Source: Phytopythium helicoides (lineage: Eukaryota > Oomycota > Peronosporomycetes > Pythiales > Pythiaceae). From it: 64,000 nucleotides of DNA. A program made the position numbers and the translations under genes. Positions 21,873 through 33,600 of the stretch are shown here, in pieces (position 1 is the stretch's first letter; the number at the start of each line of letters is the position of its first letter). Location: contig JANFNE010000006.1 of NCBI GenBank assembly GCA_024867545.1, forward strand, positions 1,448,001 to 1,512,000. The letters are read 5' to 3'. The notes under the pieces are model-generated. The model was not told the origin of the DNA and searched no databases. It worked only from the letters and a program-made list of their open reading frames with translations.

Positions 21873-23559
21873 CTACAGCGTGGAGAAGATGGCCTTGTCG
21901 CGCAGCAGCCGCGCGGCCTCGTTGTCCGGCTGAATGTTGAGCAGCTGCAGCGCCGCGCGGTGGGCGACGGGCCACCACTGCAGCCGAGCGGCGCAGGCGC
22001 CGAGACCCGTGAGCGCGTCCAACAGGTGCGGCTTGCGCTCCAGCGCCGTCTCGTAGCAGTACACGGCGCGCTCGCTGTTGCCTGGTGGGTCGAGATGGAG
22101 AGATGAGCTTGCGTTCGCAACGGATCGATGCGTTGATGGAGACAAATAGTCTGAAGGACCAACCTGATCGATACTCCAGCGTGCCGAGCTTGGACCACGC
22201 GTACGAGTACTCGGGAAAGTCCTCCACCACGCGCTCCAGGAGCTCTCGAGCGGCCTCGAACGCGCCACTCTCGATGCACTCCATTGCCTTCTGCACGGCT
22301 TCTTGAGACTCGGGGCCGAACTCCCCGAGCCACTTGCCCTCCAGCGCAGCCATGGCAAAGTGCACCACGGTGCTGTCGTCACAGCGCAGGTATTCCACGA
22401 GTTCGCCCTCCTCCGCCGTCTGCAATTTGAGGATTGATGGTGTGTCGACCTGTACAGCAGGGGACTCTTTCTCATGGACGTCGTCAGGATACCGAGCTGC
22501 CATCGCTGACGACGGAGTGTGCCGTCCATTGTGGAAGCCGTCAAAGTAAAGAATCACGGCTGGGTGGAGCACAGGCTACCTCATCGAGTTAGTACGGTGT
22601 GCGAGGCAGTCGATCGCCGACTAGGAGTCTGAGTTACCTTTTCTATCGACGACGCTGTCACTTCCGATTGGGGAACTCGGTGCAGTCGACCAGCAAACCT
22701 AAAGAGTGTTGCTGTTAGACGGAAAGTATTTCCACTAACAGCAACTCAAACGCATACCTGCTCCCAGGACTGTGCGGTAATACGTCGTACTCGACGCGGG
22801 GCTTGCCTGACGAGTCCAGCTCAAACGTTCGCCACGCGTAGACGACTCCTCTGCCCTCCCCCTTGACCTCGACGAGGTCTCCAACCGCAAACTCGACTTC
22901 GTCAGTTCGATGCTAGCAAGGCAAAAACGACATGAGCATGTGCACCGTAGATAAACAAGCGAAACCACGTCTCCTAGCTGGAGAAGAATGCGCACCTGCA
23001 CGTCAAAGGACCCGATCTCGTCCAGCTTTTGCGTCATGGCGTTATGGTCGTCCAGCTCTCGAAGCACAGTGAATGCTTCAAAGAAGCGTTGCAAGTAAGC
23101 TCATCAACTCCAATCCCTGCAGCAACATTGACGCGGTAGCCACCTGCATCGACTCGCTGATCGGCAGAGGTGGAGTCGTCACCCTCGATCGGCTGTTCAA
23201 AGCCCGACCGGATGAGGGTCACGTACGCGGGCTTGCACGTAAGCGCCTCGATCATCTTCATGTCCACCAAGCGGCTCCTAAACTGCTGCTCGCGCTGCCA
23301 GTCGCGCTTGACGCCCGGATACGAGTCCACGGCGCCCGAGCGGATCGCATTGTACAGCGAGCGGCCCGCGTCCAGGTCGGTCTGCATCTGCCTCCCCGAC
23401 TCGAGCAGCGACCTTGTCACCGAGATGGCGAGGTCCACAGCGCGATCCAGCCAGTACCGAGCGACAGCAGCAGTCAGCACACCTTCCGCAGCATGCTCAA
23501 AGCCGAATGGAGGGCCAACGGCACCTGTAGAGCGCGCGCACAAGCCTCGGCGACGGCAT
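21873..23559 (-). CDS. YccV-like (hemimethylated-DNA-binding type) domain protein with TPR tail
   Basis: Six exons: 5' exon ending at 23183, then 23099..22996, 22912..22758, 22698..22638, 22575..22164 and 22081..21873. All introns are GT-AG and frames close (434 codons counted from 23543). The N-terminal part is helical (RQMQTDLDAGRSLYNAI, YLQRFFEAFTVLREL). The middle reads VGDLVEVKGEGRGVVYAW, VEYDVLPHSPGSR and AVILYFDGFHNGRHTPS, matching the beta-barrel YccV/HspQ-like domain found in FBXO21. The C-terminal exons give TPR-like repeats (FEAARELLERVVEDFPEY, SERAVYCYETALERKP). A role in protein turnover is the family expectation only. The start is unclear; the ATG at 23559 opens MPSPRLVRALYR, but that frame does not run straight into exon 1. 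Confidence 0.72.
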
Positions 23560-23635
23560 CTCGACGCCCTCGCGCGCCGACGTCACTACTCAGCCTTGCG
23601 TTTCTAAACCCTAGTTTCTAAGTCCTGGAACGCGA

Positions 23636-23642
23636 TCATTTC
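23636..23642 (+). promoter_or_regulatory. Initiator-like element before CSN1
   Basis: TCATTTC, a core TCANTYY match, lies 22-28 nt before the CSN1 ATG. Confidence 0.4.
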
Positions 23643-23663
23643 CTAAGGAGAAAGGCCGAGAAG

Positions 23664-25358
23664 ATGGCGGAGCCGGCCGTGGCGCTCGAGGGCTTCGACG
23701 TCGACGCGTATGCCGCCAAGTACGCGGGGCGCAACCGCGTGGACCGGCTGCTGTTCGTGGCGGCGCACAGCGCGCAGCTGCGGGCCGACGCGCACCGCGC
23801 GCTGCTGCGGGAGCTGCGCGACGGACTCAACATGAAGCTGTACCAGGAGGTGGCGGCGGCGGCCCAGCAGGAAGGCGTGGAGGCCGAGGGGCTCGAGGTC
23901 GACGCCGCGCACGTGGAGGCCGTGAAGCGCAACGCCGCGCAGCAGCACGAGCGCATGGAGCGCGAGCTCAACTCGTACAAGTCGACCATGATCAAGGAGA
24001 GCATCCGGGTGCGTGGAAGGGTCCGTTTGGCGGGGTGAGCACTGCTTGGCTCACATGTGCGTGGACAGATGGGCCACAACGACCTGGGAGAGTTCTACTA
24101 CCAGCTCGGGGACCTGCCCGCGGCGCTCAAGAGCTTTGCGCAGGCGCGCGATTATTGCACGACCGACAAGCACATTGTGGAGATGTGTCTCAACGTCAGC
24201 AAGGTGACTTGAGCAGTGTCGGCGGGTCTGAAAGAAAGACGAGCTGACAGTGCTTGGGAACGAAAGGTTGGGCTGCACATGCGGAACTTTGCGCACGTGA
24301 CCAACTACCTGACCAAGCTGGAGCAAGTCGCAAGCACGCAGTCAGACCAAATGTAGGCGCAATTGCACCTACCTCTTCAAAGTTGAGCTTTCTCATTGAA
24401 CGTATTTGTGGATGCCAGTCTCAAGTCCAAGATCTCGTCTGCATTTGGGCTGGTTGCTCTCCACGAGAAGCAGTACCATCAGGCGGCGCTCAAGTTCATT
24501 GATTGCCAGATCGAGCTGGGTGCGACGTACAATGAGGTACCATTCAGTGTCTTTGCCTTGAAACACGAATGCAGATCATGCGCTTAATCCCTATTTGTAG
24601 GTTTTGCATACCGAGGATATCGCTCTCTACGGAGGCATTTGCGCGCTCGCATCGTTCAGCCGCGAAGAGCTCAAGGAAAAGGTGATGAATGGTCAATTTG
24701 GCGGAAGCAAGTGCGATGCCACTAACATCATCGAGCACGCTATCAAATAGGTCATCAACAATTCGTCGTTCAAGGCTTTCTTGGAGCTGCTTCCATGGCT
24801 CCGCGAGCTCATCACGGACTTTTACTCGAGCAACTACGCGACGTGTCTTCAGGCGCTGGACAAGATCAAGGTATTGTGCTCTATCTTGTTCACTTCTGCT
24901 TTCATAGAATGACAGTGGGCAACTTGTCTATCGGTAGCCGGAGCTCGAGCTGGATATCTATCTTAGCGTGCACGTCGAGCATCTGTGCAAGGAGATCCGC
25001 AGTCGCGCGATCACCCAGTTTTTCTATCCCTACTTGTCCGTGGATCTGCGCCAGATGGCAGAAACCTTCAACACGGATCTGGTTGCGATCGAGACAGAGG
25101 TCTGTGGTCTCATTGACGCTGGCCGTTTGCCCGCCCGAATTGACAGTTATCAGAAGGTTCGAGTAGACTACCATCAAAAATGTAGAATGTCTCTAACGGG
25201 TCATGTCTGCACAGATCTTGTACGCGTACCAGCCCAACAAGCGCTCCGCCACATACAAGCGTGCCCTCAAGGTCGGCCGCAAGTATGCAGCCGAGTCGCG
25301 CAACTTGCTGCTGCGCATGAGCTTGCTTAAGAATGGCGTGGTGGTTCGCGATACGTGA
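23664..25358 (+). CDS. CSN1: COP9 signalosome subunit 1
   Basis: Eight exons: 23664..24008, 24069..24203, 24267..24352, 24419..24536, 24601..24681, 24751..24870, 24938..25156, 25215..25358. The total is 1248 nt (415 aa), with GT-AG introns of 58-69 nt. The COP9 signalosome removes NEDD8 from cullins. Order of conserved blocks: GHNDLGEFYYQLGDLPAALK and VEMCLNVSKVGLHMRNFAHV (helical repeats), YGGICALASFSREELKEKV, SSFKAFLELLPWLRELI, ELDIYLSVHVEHLCKEIRSR, then the PCI winged helix ITQFFYPYLSVDLRQMAETF with GRLPARIDSYQKILYAYQ. These match CSN1/GPS1 closely over the whole length. The gene is divergent from the YccV-TPR gene, about 100 bp away. Confidence 0.95.
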
Positions 25359-25493
25359 TGGAAAGGATCGGTAGTGATCGGCGCTGGGCTGTGAGCCTAT
25401 AAATACTATAGGCTCAACACAACATCAAACACTTTGGTCAATGAACGTGAACGGGCTTCGCTCATTTGGCTCGCTTGGTGCCGAATAATTTCG

Positions 25494-27666
25494 ATGCAGG
25501 CAGTCAATGGTGCACCGATCAATGAGGAAGGGGTGGCAGGAGTAGCATCGAAAGCGCTGGAAAATGTGCAGGAAGAGCTTGGGGTGCATGTAAGTGCATC
25601 GCGTGCCATTCTGACACATCTATGCCAGCGACTCGCCCGCCTTGAAGGCGTCGTTCACACTTTGGAGCTCGACTCTCGTCGATTGCGCGCGGATACTCAC
25701 CGAGACTCGCAAGAAGTTCGCAGCGAAGTGCGCGGTGTCACGGAGCGGGTGGAAACAATGTCGTCTCAGTTGAACGAGTACGCAAGTGCCATGGACTTGT
25801 TCCAGAATGAAATGCATGCGCACAAGCGCTCATTGTCGTGGCTCACCGACACGGTCAAGGATGACAAGGACATGGTCAAGCAAGTTGATGAGGTAAGGTT
25901 TTACTGCACAAGCTTGGAATCCATAGCTGCTGCTGTTGACTGTGCGCGATTTGCATTTTGCAGAAAGTTGACCAGCAACGAGAAGACTTGGACAACCGTA
26001 TCACGGAACTACATCTGAAAATTGAGGAGATTCCGCGAGCACTCGCAGCGTTGCAAGACACCCGAAGAGGAAGTAATTTCACATTCCGGACGGCGGAGGA
26101 CAAGCTCTCGCTGCAATCGCATATGCAACGTACGGGCGAAGGGTCTTTCCGCACTGGAAGAGGAGCACCTTACACAGATCTTACGCCATTCACTATTCCG
26201 GACGATATGCGCCTGAAGGTTGAAGCACGAATCCGCGAACGAGAAGCGATCCAAAGTGCTGAGGAGGCACGTGCAGAGTTGGCGGAGGCTTATCGACGAC
26301 TCCAGCTTGCAGCCGGCGGAAATCCCCGGGTAGGTGAACTCCGACTACAAGTAGATCAGTGCCAAGAAGAGATTAAACGGGCGTTTTCTCTCATTCGGAC
26401 ATCCAATCTTCAATTATACGCCTGCTGCGAGGCGAAGGCAGAACGGATGGACATGACCATAATGCAGCGTGAGATTCACCAATTGCGAGACCGCCTCAAA
26501 ACTCTTGAAAAAGGGGAAGGTATTCCTTCATCCCCAACGAAGTCTACGAGTAGAGCAGGCAAAGGCGGGGAGACAGTCAGCGCAATCCACGAACTCAGCA
26601 CACTGCTCATCGGAGGCGAGAATAACCCAACGCACAGCAACAGCGGAGGTATGAAGAGCGGAGCAAACTTGTCCGTTATCGATGGTCGCGCACTGCAAGT
26701 CACAAACGCTCAGGTCCCAGAGCTTCGAGTCTCACTGTTGGAGCTGTCACGTAACCTCAATTTACTCAAGCACAGATGGAAGAAGCGTCGATGGGGATCC
26801 AATGGTGGTGGTAGCAGCGTCAATCCATTGGTTCTGACACACCTTGAAAAGCTGGTGTCAATGATCAACGATGCATACTCAAGTACGGCAGAGGAGCATG
26901 TGGATCTGGCTGCAGTGTCTCGACATGTGGACAAGGTCGCACGCGTACTCGGTTCAGACTTTTCGGTGCAGATTCTCTCGCTGCTTGGAGGTCGAAGTGG
27001 TGATCGAGATGCCGACGAGGTGGATTCCAATCGAATTCTACAGCTTCAATCCTCTTCCTCATCTGTGACGACCCCGATCGGTGGAGCCCGAGATCTTGCC
27101 CGAGCACTCTGCCGGTATTCGGATGCGTTCACGGACGTGTTTTTCCGCAATGAAACGGAGGGAAAAAGCTCTGCTAGTGCGGCGCTGGATCAGTGTGCGA
27201 AGGCCACGCGTAGTCTAAATCGCGTCACGGAGGACATCGGCGAGCTCACACGGAAGCAAGAAGCGCTGGAAGACGCTGTGCTGACAATTAAAGCGGCCCT
27301 GAACGCATTTTCGACATCTTCTCCGACATCGCCGATGTTGAAGCCTCATGCTGGAACCGTTGATCCACCGAGCGAGCTGCAGCACGTCAGCGAGGAGCTC
27401 GGGAATTGAAGCGACAAGTCAGCAAGATGAGCAAGACATTCGCAACTGAGCATGCGCTGCAGGATGTTTTGGCCCAGCTTGAAAAGTATAGACAAGCGTT
27501 TGATCGTCCGCCTTCCGGGTCGAGACCGGCGGCAACTCTCCTTGCTTCTGCTTCTTTCTCGCCGTTGTCGATAGCAGCACCGACAGGCGATCTCAATCGT
27601 GCGACGAAGATCGGCAGATGGTACGAGCGATTCTGTGCTCAACTCGTTGGTTTTGGATCCGAGTGA
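25494..27666 (+). CDS. Long coiled-coil protein (frame breaks near 3' end)
   Basis: Exon 1 (25494..25892) and exon 2 (from 25964) are joined by a 71-nt intron (VDE|KVDQQRED). The protein has successive coiled coils (LDSRRLRADTHRDSQEVRSE, QQREDLDNRITELHLKIEEI, QREIHQLRDRLKTLEKGE) and Ser-rich linkers. At 27406-27409 the first frame stops after EELGN, while the neighbouring frame continues the coiled coil (ELKRQVSKMSKTFATEH). A missing G in the GGG run restores continuity. That frame ends at 27666, and a third frame carries plausible sequence to about 27830, so the true 3' end is unclear. I do not recognise a family; a centrosomal, flagellar or cytoskeletal role would suit the architecture. Confidence 0.65.
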
Positions 27667-27996
27667 CGAGCGACTACGCTCCCAACCAAAGCTCGACCCC
27701 CTTCAAGTGCATAAAATGACAGGAGAGCCGCGCCCAGGGCGAACGCCCTGGCCCAACTACGCTGAGTGGTGCCGCCGGTGCTGGAAGCGGGGCGTTGGGG
27801 AAAATCCAGATGCGATCGCAAATGATGCGTCCAAAGAGCAATCGCCAGCACCGTGGCTAGCTTTCCATCAAGAAAGGAGCACTAGGCTTCTTTCATCGTT
27901 GTTACTATCTTACTCTACAAAAAGGTCTTGCTCACTCGCCTCGTTCTCGCATCCAACTTTTTTTATCACGAAGCCGTAGCTTTTCTGCTAGGCCAA

Positions 27997-29202
27997 CTAG
28001 GGCAGCGGCTCAGTGGCATCGCCGACGCGCTTGAGATGCAGGTAGGCGTCCGTGCCGTAACCCTCCATTGAGATGACTTGCAAGTCACCACCAAAGTACC
28101 GCGCAAACAGCCGACTGATGGGCAGACCGTAGCCGAGTCCAGCAAGCGGCGAGTCTCCACCGAAATCGTTGGGCGCCTCGAGTCGCTCAAACGCCTCCGA
28201 GTCCGCCGTCGTGTACAGATACGACCAGATGCGCGGGATGGAGCTGCGCGGGATGCCGCCGCCCTCATCCGAGATCTTGATGGACACGTCCTCGTTATCC
28301 TCTCCGTCCGCGATCACGATCTTGATGGGCGGCATGTCGTTATCCACGCCGTGGAATTCGACGACCGCGCGCATCGAGTTCTTGATGACCTCGAACAGCA
28401 TGTGGTGCAGGTGGCTGGGCACGAAAGGCATGGAGAAGTCCGTGTGTCCATGCAGCTCGACCTCTGGCGCGTCGCCGTACTGCCGGATGCACATATGGCG
28501 CGCGGTCTCGATGGCGGCCAGCGCGATCTCGGCGGGCGACGTGGTCTCGCAGATGCAGCCGACCCATCCCTCCTCCTCCTCGTGCAGCGCGATGTGCTGA
28601 CTCATGAGCATGCGGATGCCGATGCGGGACATGTAGAAGGCATCGAGGAAGGAGTGGAGGTCCGCGAGGTCTGCGAACTCTTGCGAGCGCAGATACCGCT
28701 CGCCGAGGTCCTTGCGCAGGGCGGCGGATCCGTCGGCGCGCGCCGAGAAGGACCGGAAGAGCTCCATCTTGAGCTCGTGCACGCCCTTGGCCATGGTGTA
28801 CAGCGTCTTTCCGTGCCTGCCCTTGATGCTCTCGATGAGCGAGCGGAAGGCGAGCTCGTCCTCGTAGTTCTTGACGCGCGGGAAGGCGAGCAGCTCGTGC
28901 ACCGACTGCACGTACCAGTCGCGCACCATCTTGACGCTGGGCATGTCGCTGAGTCCGTGCGGCAGGTGCTCGAGGTCCTTGACGCGGTGCGCGTAGCGGA
29001 TGGGCATCTCGACGTGCAGCAGGCGCGCCGAGTGGATGAGCTTCTGCGGCGTGATGTTGGTGCCGAACTCGAGCAGGTCCTGCAGTGACACGCCCGTCTG
29101 CGGCCGCGCGGCCAGCTCGTCGATGCGGCGCGCGAGCTCTGCGCGCTCCAGCGGCCGCGCCTGGCTCGAGAAGCGGCTCGCGATGTTGGGCAGGCGCTGC
29201 AT
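27997..29202 (-). CDS. Mitochondrial PDK/BCKDK-family protein kinase
   Basis: Single exon, 401 aa. It regulates a 2-oxo-acid dehydrogenase complex by phosphorylating its E1 subunit in the mitochondrial matrix. MQRLPNIASRFSSQARPLER is a typical targeting presequence. The N-terminal helical domain includes QDLLEFGTNITPQKLI and PIRYAHRVKDLEHLPHGLSD. The GHKL ATPase domain follows: N-box MLFEVIKNSMRAVVE, G1 ISDEGGGIPRS and G2 GLGYGLPISRLFARYFGGDL. Length and motif order are those of PDK/BCKDK; I cannot decide between the two from sequence alone. The Met at 29202 was chosen over a more upstream frame-open codon because it starts the presequence. Confidence 0.93.
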   Translation of the reverse strand: MQRLPNIASRFSSQARPLERAELARRIDELAARPQTGVSLQDLLEFGTNITPQKLIHSARLLHVEMPIRYAHRVKDLEHLPHGLSDMPSVKMVRDWYVQSVHELLAFPRVKNYEDELAFRSLIESIKGRHGKTLYTMAKGVHELKMELFRSFSARADGSAALRKDLGERYLRSQEFADLADLHSFLDAFYMSRIGIRMLMSQHIALHEEEEGWVGCICETTSPAEIALAAIETARHMCIRQYGDAPEVELHGHTDFSMPFVPSHLHHMLFEVIKNSMRAVVEFHGVDNDMPPIKIVIADGEDNEDVSIKISDEGGGIPRSSIPRIWSYLYTTADSEAFERLEAPNDFGGDSPLAGLGYGLPISRLFARYFGGDLQVISMEGYGTDAYLHLKRVGDATEPLP

Positions 29203-29747
29203 GAGGCGAGGAGGGCGGTGGCGGCAACTGGCGGCGGCAACTGGCGGCGGATTCGCGACTGCCACGCCCCGCGCGTTGCATATCCGCGCGTTGATGCCGA
29301 GGGGCGCTCTATTCGGGCGCGATCGCTTGCGTTTCTTTTTCCTTTTTCTTGTGGCGGGCGACCTTGGACGATGAAAAAAATAAAAAAAATAAATAAATAA
29401 CAAAGGGAAATATAAAACCTCGAGGCTTTTCAAAACACCTAGGGGTTATTTTAAAAACCGCACGGCAAAAGCGAAAAAACTGAGGTTTTATGAGTGAATT
29501 CGAATCGCAACGGCGACTAGCGAAATATGACGGTATACAAATATAAAGAGAATAAAAAACCCGTCGAATGTGAAATTTCATTTTTCGATCGGTTTGGGGA
29601 GTTTTTTTTTTTTTCTCGGCGCGCGGTGCTGACGTGCGCGGCAACTTCAACGCCCTGATTGCTCAAACCGTGTGGGCCACACCGCATGGGTGCCATTGGA
29701 GTCGTCCCATTCATTCCGCCCCGCCAGTCGCGCCGTCGAGACGAGCC
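29203..29747. other. AT-rich divergent promoter region
   Basis: Between the kinase (minus) and a membrane-protein gene (plus). From about 29330 to 29620 the base composition drops sharply to A/T-rich, with A runs around 29370-29400 and a T run near 29601-29615. TTCATTCC at 29710-29717 is an initiator match 31 nt before the plus-strand ATG. No conserved coding. Confidence 0.5.
29710..29717 (+). promoter_or_regulatory. Initiator-like element before 29748 gene
   Basis: TTCATTCC fits YTCANTYY and lies about 31 nt upstream of the ATG. Confidence 0.45.
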
Positions 29748-30506
29748 ATGCAGGACGCGCGGCGCAAGTTGCTGAACGCGGCGCTCGTGGGCAACCTGGT
29801 GGGCCGCGCTCTCGCTGTATACTGAGGCCAAGTCGCTCGCTGACCGCTGGCAGGCGCTGTCCTCGGCGCTCGTGGTCGCCACGCTCTTCCTGGTCGCCAC
29901 GCCGTACGAGGGCGTGGACGCGCTGCTGTCGGCCGCCGTCGACGTGCTCTTCGCGCTCGTGGCCATCGTCATCCTCAACAAGTCGCCCTCCGCCTACTCG
30001 GTAGTGTGCTCGGCGGGAGAAAGGGTGGGGCGGCGGTGCTGACCTCGCGTGCGCAGATCGGCTTCCTCGTTGGCGCCTCGCTGCTCGTGCTCGTGCTGTC
30101 GCTCCAAGGCGCGCTCTTCTGGGTGCGGCATCGTGCCCACTGGAAGATGGAGGCTGTGGGAGAGGCTGATGAGAGGGATGGATGCAGGGCCTGCGTGCGC
30201 CGGACGACGTCGCGCACGAGACTGCAGGGATTGTCGCGTGCATTCTCCACAGCGTCATTTTTGCCGTCCAGGCGGTCGTGACGTGGGTCGTGGTCAAGTC
30301 GCGCGAGGACGTTATTGACACGTACGCCGGTAGGACACGCGTGTATCGCTTCGGCGTTCGTGAATTTCTCCTGCTTACGCGTGTGGCTGTTGATAGCCTA
30401 CGAGTACATCCCAGACTCTGGCTTTGCCGACGTATCTGCTTACAGCAACGTGCGATTGGGCGGCTCTACAGGCTACCAGTCGAATATTCCAACAGCAGAT
30501 ATTTGA
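29748..30506 (+). CDS. Small polytopic membrane protein, unrecognised
   Basis: The ATG at 29748 gives MQDARRKLLNAALVGNLVGR, then the frame shifts near 29815 into a hydrophobic stretch (SLADRWQALSSALVVATLFL, VDVLFALVAIVILNKSPSAY). GT-AG introns lie at 30001-30056 and 30330-30396. Further TM segments are IGFLVGASLLVLVLSLQGAL and GIVACILHSVIFAVQAVVTW. The last exon is hydrophilic (AYEYIPDSGFADVSAYSN) and ends at a stop at 30506. A second frame change is needed near 30165. Four TM helices are predicted. No family was recognised. Confidence 0.6.
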
Positions 30507-30638
30507 TGCAACCCCAACTGCCCGTAGCCCAAGGATGTGGGCAACCGTGCTCGCGCTTTTCCAATCTTGTTTTTTGTCCCCGAAGCTGCTTGCAAAGGAG
30601 GAAGGCAGCAAGAACGTCGGATTCGTCTTAATAGCATC

Positions 30639-33600
30639 TCAAACCCTCCTGAGCACAACTAGCCCTTCACTCGTAACGCCGATCTCAACAAAATCCTTTC
30701 CAACTGTAATTTCTTCGGACTCGACAGTCACATCGGACAGCTGGACAGACACGGACAGATACGGAGTGCCGGCGTTCGCAATCGTTGCGGCCTCTCTTGG
30801 TGTGATCGGCGGTGCATCCGATGCTGGGAGGATATCAACGACTGCATCAAAGCACATGCTTTCTTGCAGACGACCAAGCTCCACGACGCCATAGAACTCT
30901 CCTTGCCGTCTCTGCCGCGTCGACGCATACATGTCATTCCGTAGCTGAAGAACTACGCGTGCGTTGGCAGCGACAAAAGCCTGCATCATTGCGCGAGAAC
31001 CGAGCGCAAAAAACTTGTGTGTGCACGAAAACTCAACTCCTGTTTTATCGGAACGAGCGGGTGTCTTTGGTGACGACGGTGGCGACCCATACTGGAGGGA
31101 GCGTCGCTCAATGGCTGATCGCTTCTGTCCGAATAGAGAATAACTGCACTCCCATCGACAAACCGAATGCTCTCGCGAGTAGAGATTGTGTGCCTGATTG
31201 AGATGCAGCACTAGTGTCCACAGGCGCCTCTGGCAGCCCGTATCCGGACCTTCGTTTGCGGCTAGCCCCGTGCGAGGTGATAGAACCGATTTGGACACAA
31301 TAGAAGCCACAGTTGTGTCCAGTGTCGGCGATGGCACATTGATAGCTGAAAGCAGAAGCTTTTGCAGTATGTCAGAGTTGATCACGTTCGCTTGACAATC
31401 TGAATCATCAACTGTTGCATCGGGGCTTGCATGTTTACCTAAGGAGCTGCTCGCCACAGAAAACGACGATGGCGCATTCTCTTGAAGCTGCTGAAAGCGT
31501 TGTTTTTGCTGTTTGTCATTCGCACGATCAATCATTTGCTCGAGCTCCTGGTCCATTTCTTCATCCTCCTCCGTCGCCAACGACGAAGCAGAAGCAGTGA
31601 GCCTTGTACCAGTTCGCGGGATTCCTGCTTGCGTAACTTTATTCCGTGATTGCCGGTTTTCACGTTTCGACAGTGGAGGTCGATTTCTACCACCAACTGA
31701 TGCTTGGTTTCGCACTCGAGGCTTCGCATTCTCATCGCTATCATCACTGCTGTCAATCGGTACTGCCTTGTGGGTGTAAAATGATATCCTCAGACAATCC
31801 ATCCACTCCATCGATAGCGGATCCGCAGCAGTGTACGTATCGTCAGGGATGAACACGCCGTTGTGAGCTCGTAGCCGAAACTGCGACATCAGCAACTTTG
31901 TGTCGACATACCGCAAGCGCTCAAGCCCGACATTTCCCTTTACATTGAGCATTTCCCCCGTGAAAGCCATGCACGCGTAGTAGTCCATCTTGGTTACGTA
32001 GGCGCTTTGAAATTGTGCCATACGGATCTTGGTGGATCCGAGAACAACAGTATGTGCGGCTTGATAGTTTCGGCGACTGTAGGAGTTATTGCCAGAGTGG
32101 GATGAGGACATCGATGCTGGTTGTGCCATCGCAGCAACGGCAGCTTCTGCGATCAGGGCCGTTCGACGAGTGTTTGGCCGGCGACGAGCTTGCCCTACTG
32201 TCGGGTCCTCAAGCGGTGGCTCTATCGATCGGATCAACTGATATGTATACTATTGCTATCAGTCAGGAATGGTGTGATCCACTCGTCTCCTTCAACTTCG
32301 CTTGTAGCGGGGTACGTGGTGCGAAAAACTGCATTGTGCGAATGAGGTTTAGCGGGAGGGAGTAATTTCGGTTGATGGTCTTCGTTACGGCCCAGTGAAG
32401 ATACTGATGATACTGAAGACTGCCTCGAAGTGGCTGATGCCGGCCGTTGCCGGGAAGCCTTTCGGCTACTCTGACGCTCGTGGCCGCCATCTCCTTCTGA
32501 ACCATCTTCATCGTCTTCGATGCCATTATCTTCTGTGCTGTAGTCAGATGCCAGTGAGATAGTGCTGGAGGTTCGTCGCCGAGCAACCGCACCGCGAGGA
32601 GCTCGCTGATTTGATAGCATGATGTCTGATGCGTCGATTGGTATGCATTCGGTGTATCCTAGCGCAGTGATACGAAGATACAGTTGCGATCTCGGGGTTT
32701 GGCGGTTTAAACCAGATACAGGGGATGAAAGCCCGGTCGTCTCGGCGTCATAAAGCTCTGCGGGGATATCGTATATACCGTTGATGACAAGATGAGCCGG
32801 CAAAGAGTTAATTGATCTGGAAGCACAGCAGCACTGGTGCTCGGGTCTAAAGTATAGCTCCTGTTCTCGTGGACACGACTTAGACCTCGAGAAGCAACTT
32901 CAGTGCTGGGAATACCAAGTATTGATGAAAATTTCGCCTCGACTTTTTGAAGTTGTTGGTCCCGTTCATAGATTGCATAGCAATAGCTGCACACGCTCCA
33001 GGATTCATACGCTAAAGATGGATCCGGCAGCTCTCGCACGAGCACGGGGGCTAGAAAGCTGTGGGTTGGGCCATCTGGGGGAGTGCGTGCTTGAATACGC
33101 ATCAGCATGTCATTGATCATTTTCAGGGTCATTTTGAATGATAGCTCGCTTTTCGGGTATGCTGCAAGACAGCACTTGCACTGTACAAGTTTACGCGTCT
33201 GCCGATGGGCGTGGATTAAAGCTGCAGCGCTACAATGACTGCTTGAGCGTCGCCCATTATTTCCGTCGCCGTCCGAGTCACTTCCTTCTTCCAGTAGTTG
33301 TGAGTCTCGGTAGGCAAGATATTGCAATCGTAGACGTAAAGGGAGAGCAAGTGGACGTCCTGGGTGCGCTCGATTCTTGACCTGAAATGCTTTTACTTGA
33401 AGCAACCACCACGTACCATCGCAGTCTTTAGTGTAGTCGGCCACTAGCGTCTGTAACTGAACGCCAAGTCGTTGCTCAATATGTTTGACAATCTGCAAAT
33501 GATAGCAAAGTGAGTTATGAATCCTTCTTACTGAGAACTGACACTAGACGAAACTTACACGGGTCGTGAGCTCAGATGTTGCGATACAGGCACGCTCATT

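Noticed and set aside
28078..29088. 336-codon plus-strand frame
   Set aside because: Antisense shadow of the PDK/BCKDK-family kinase, whose frame has all GHKL motifs.
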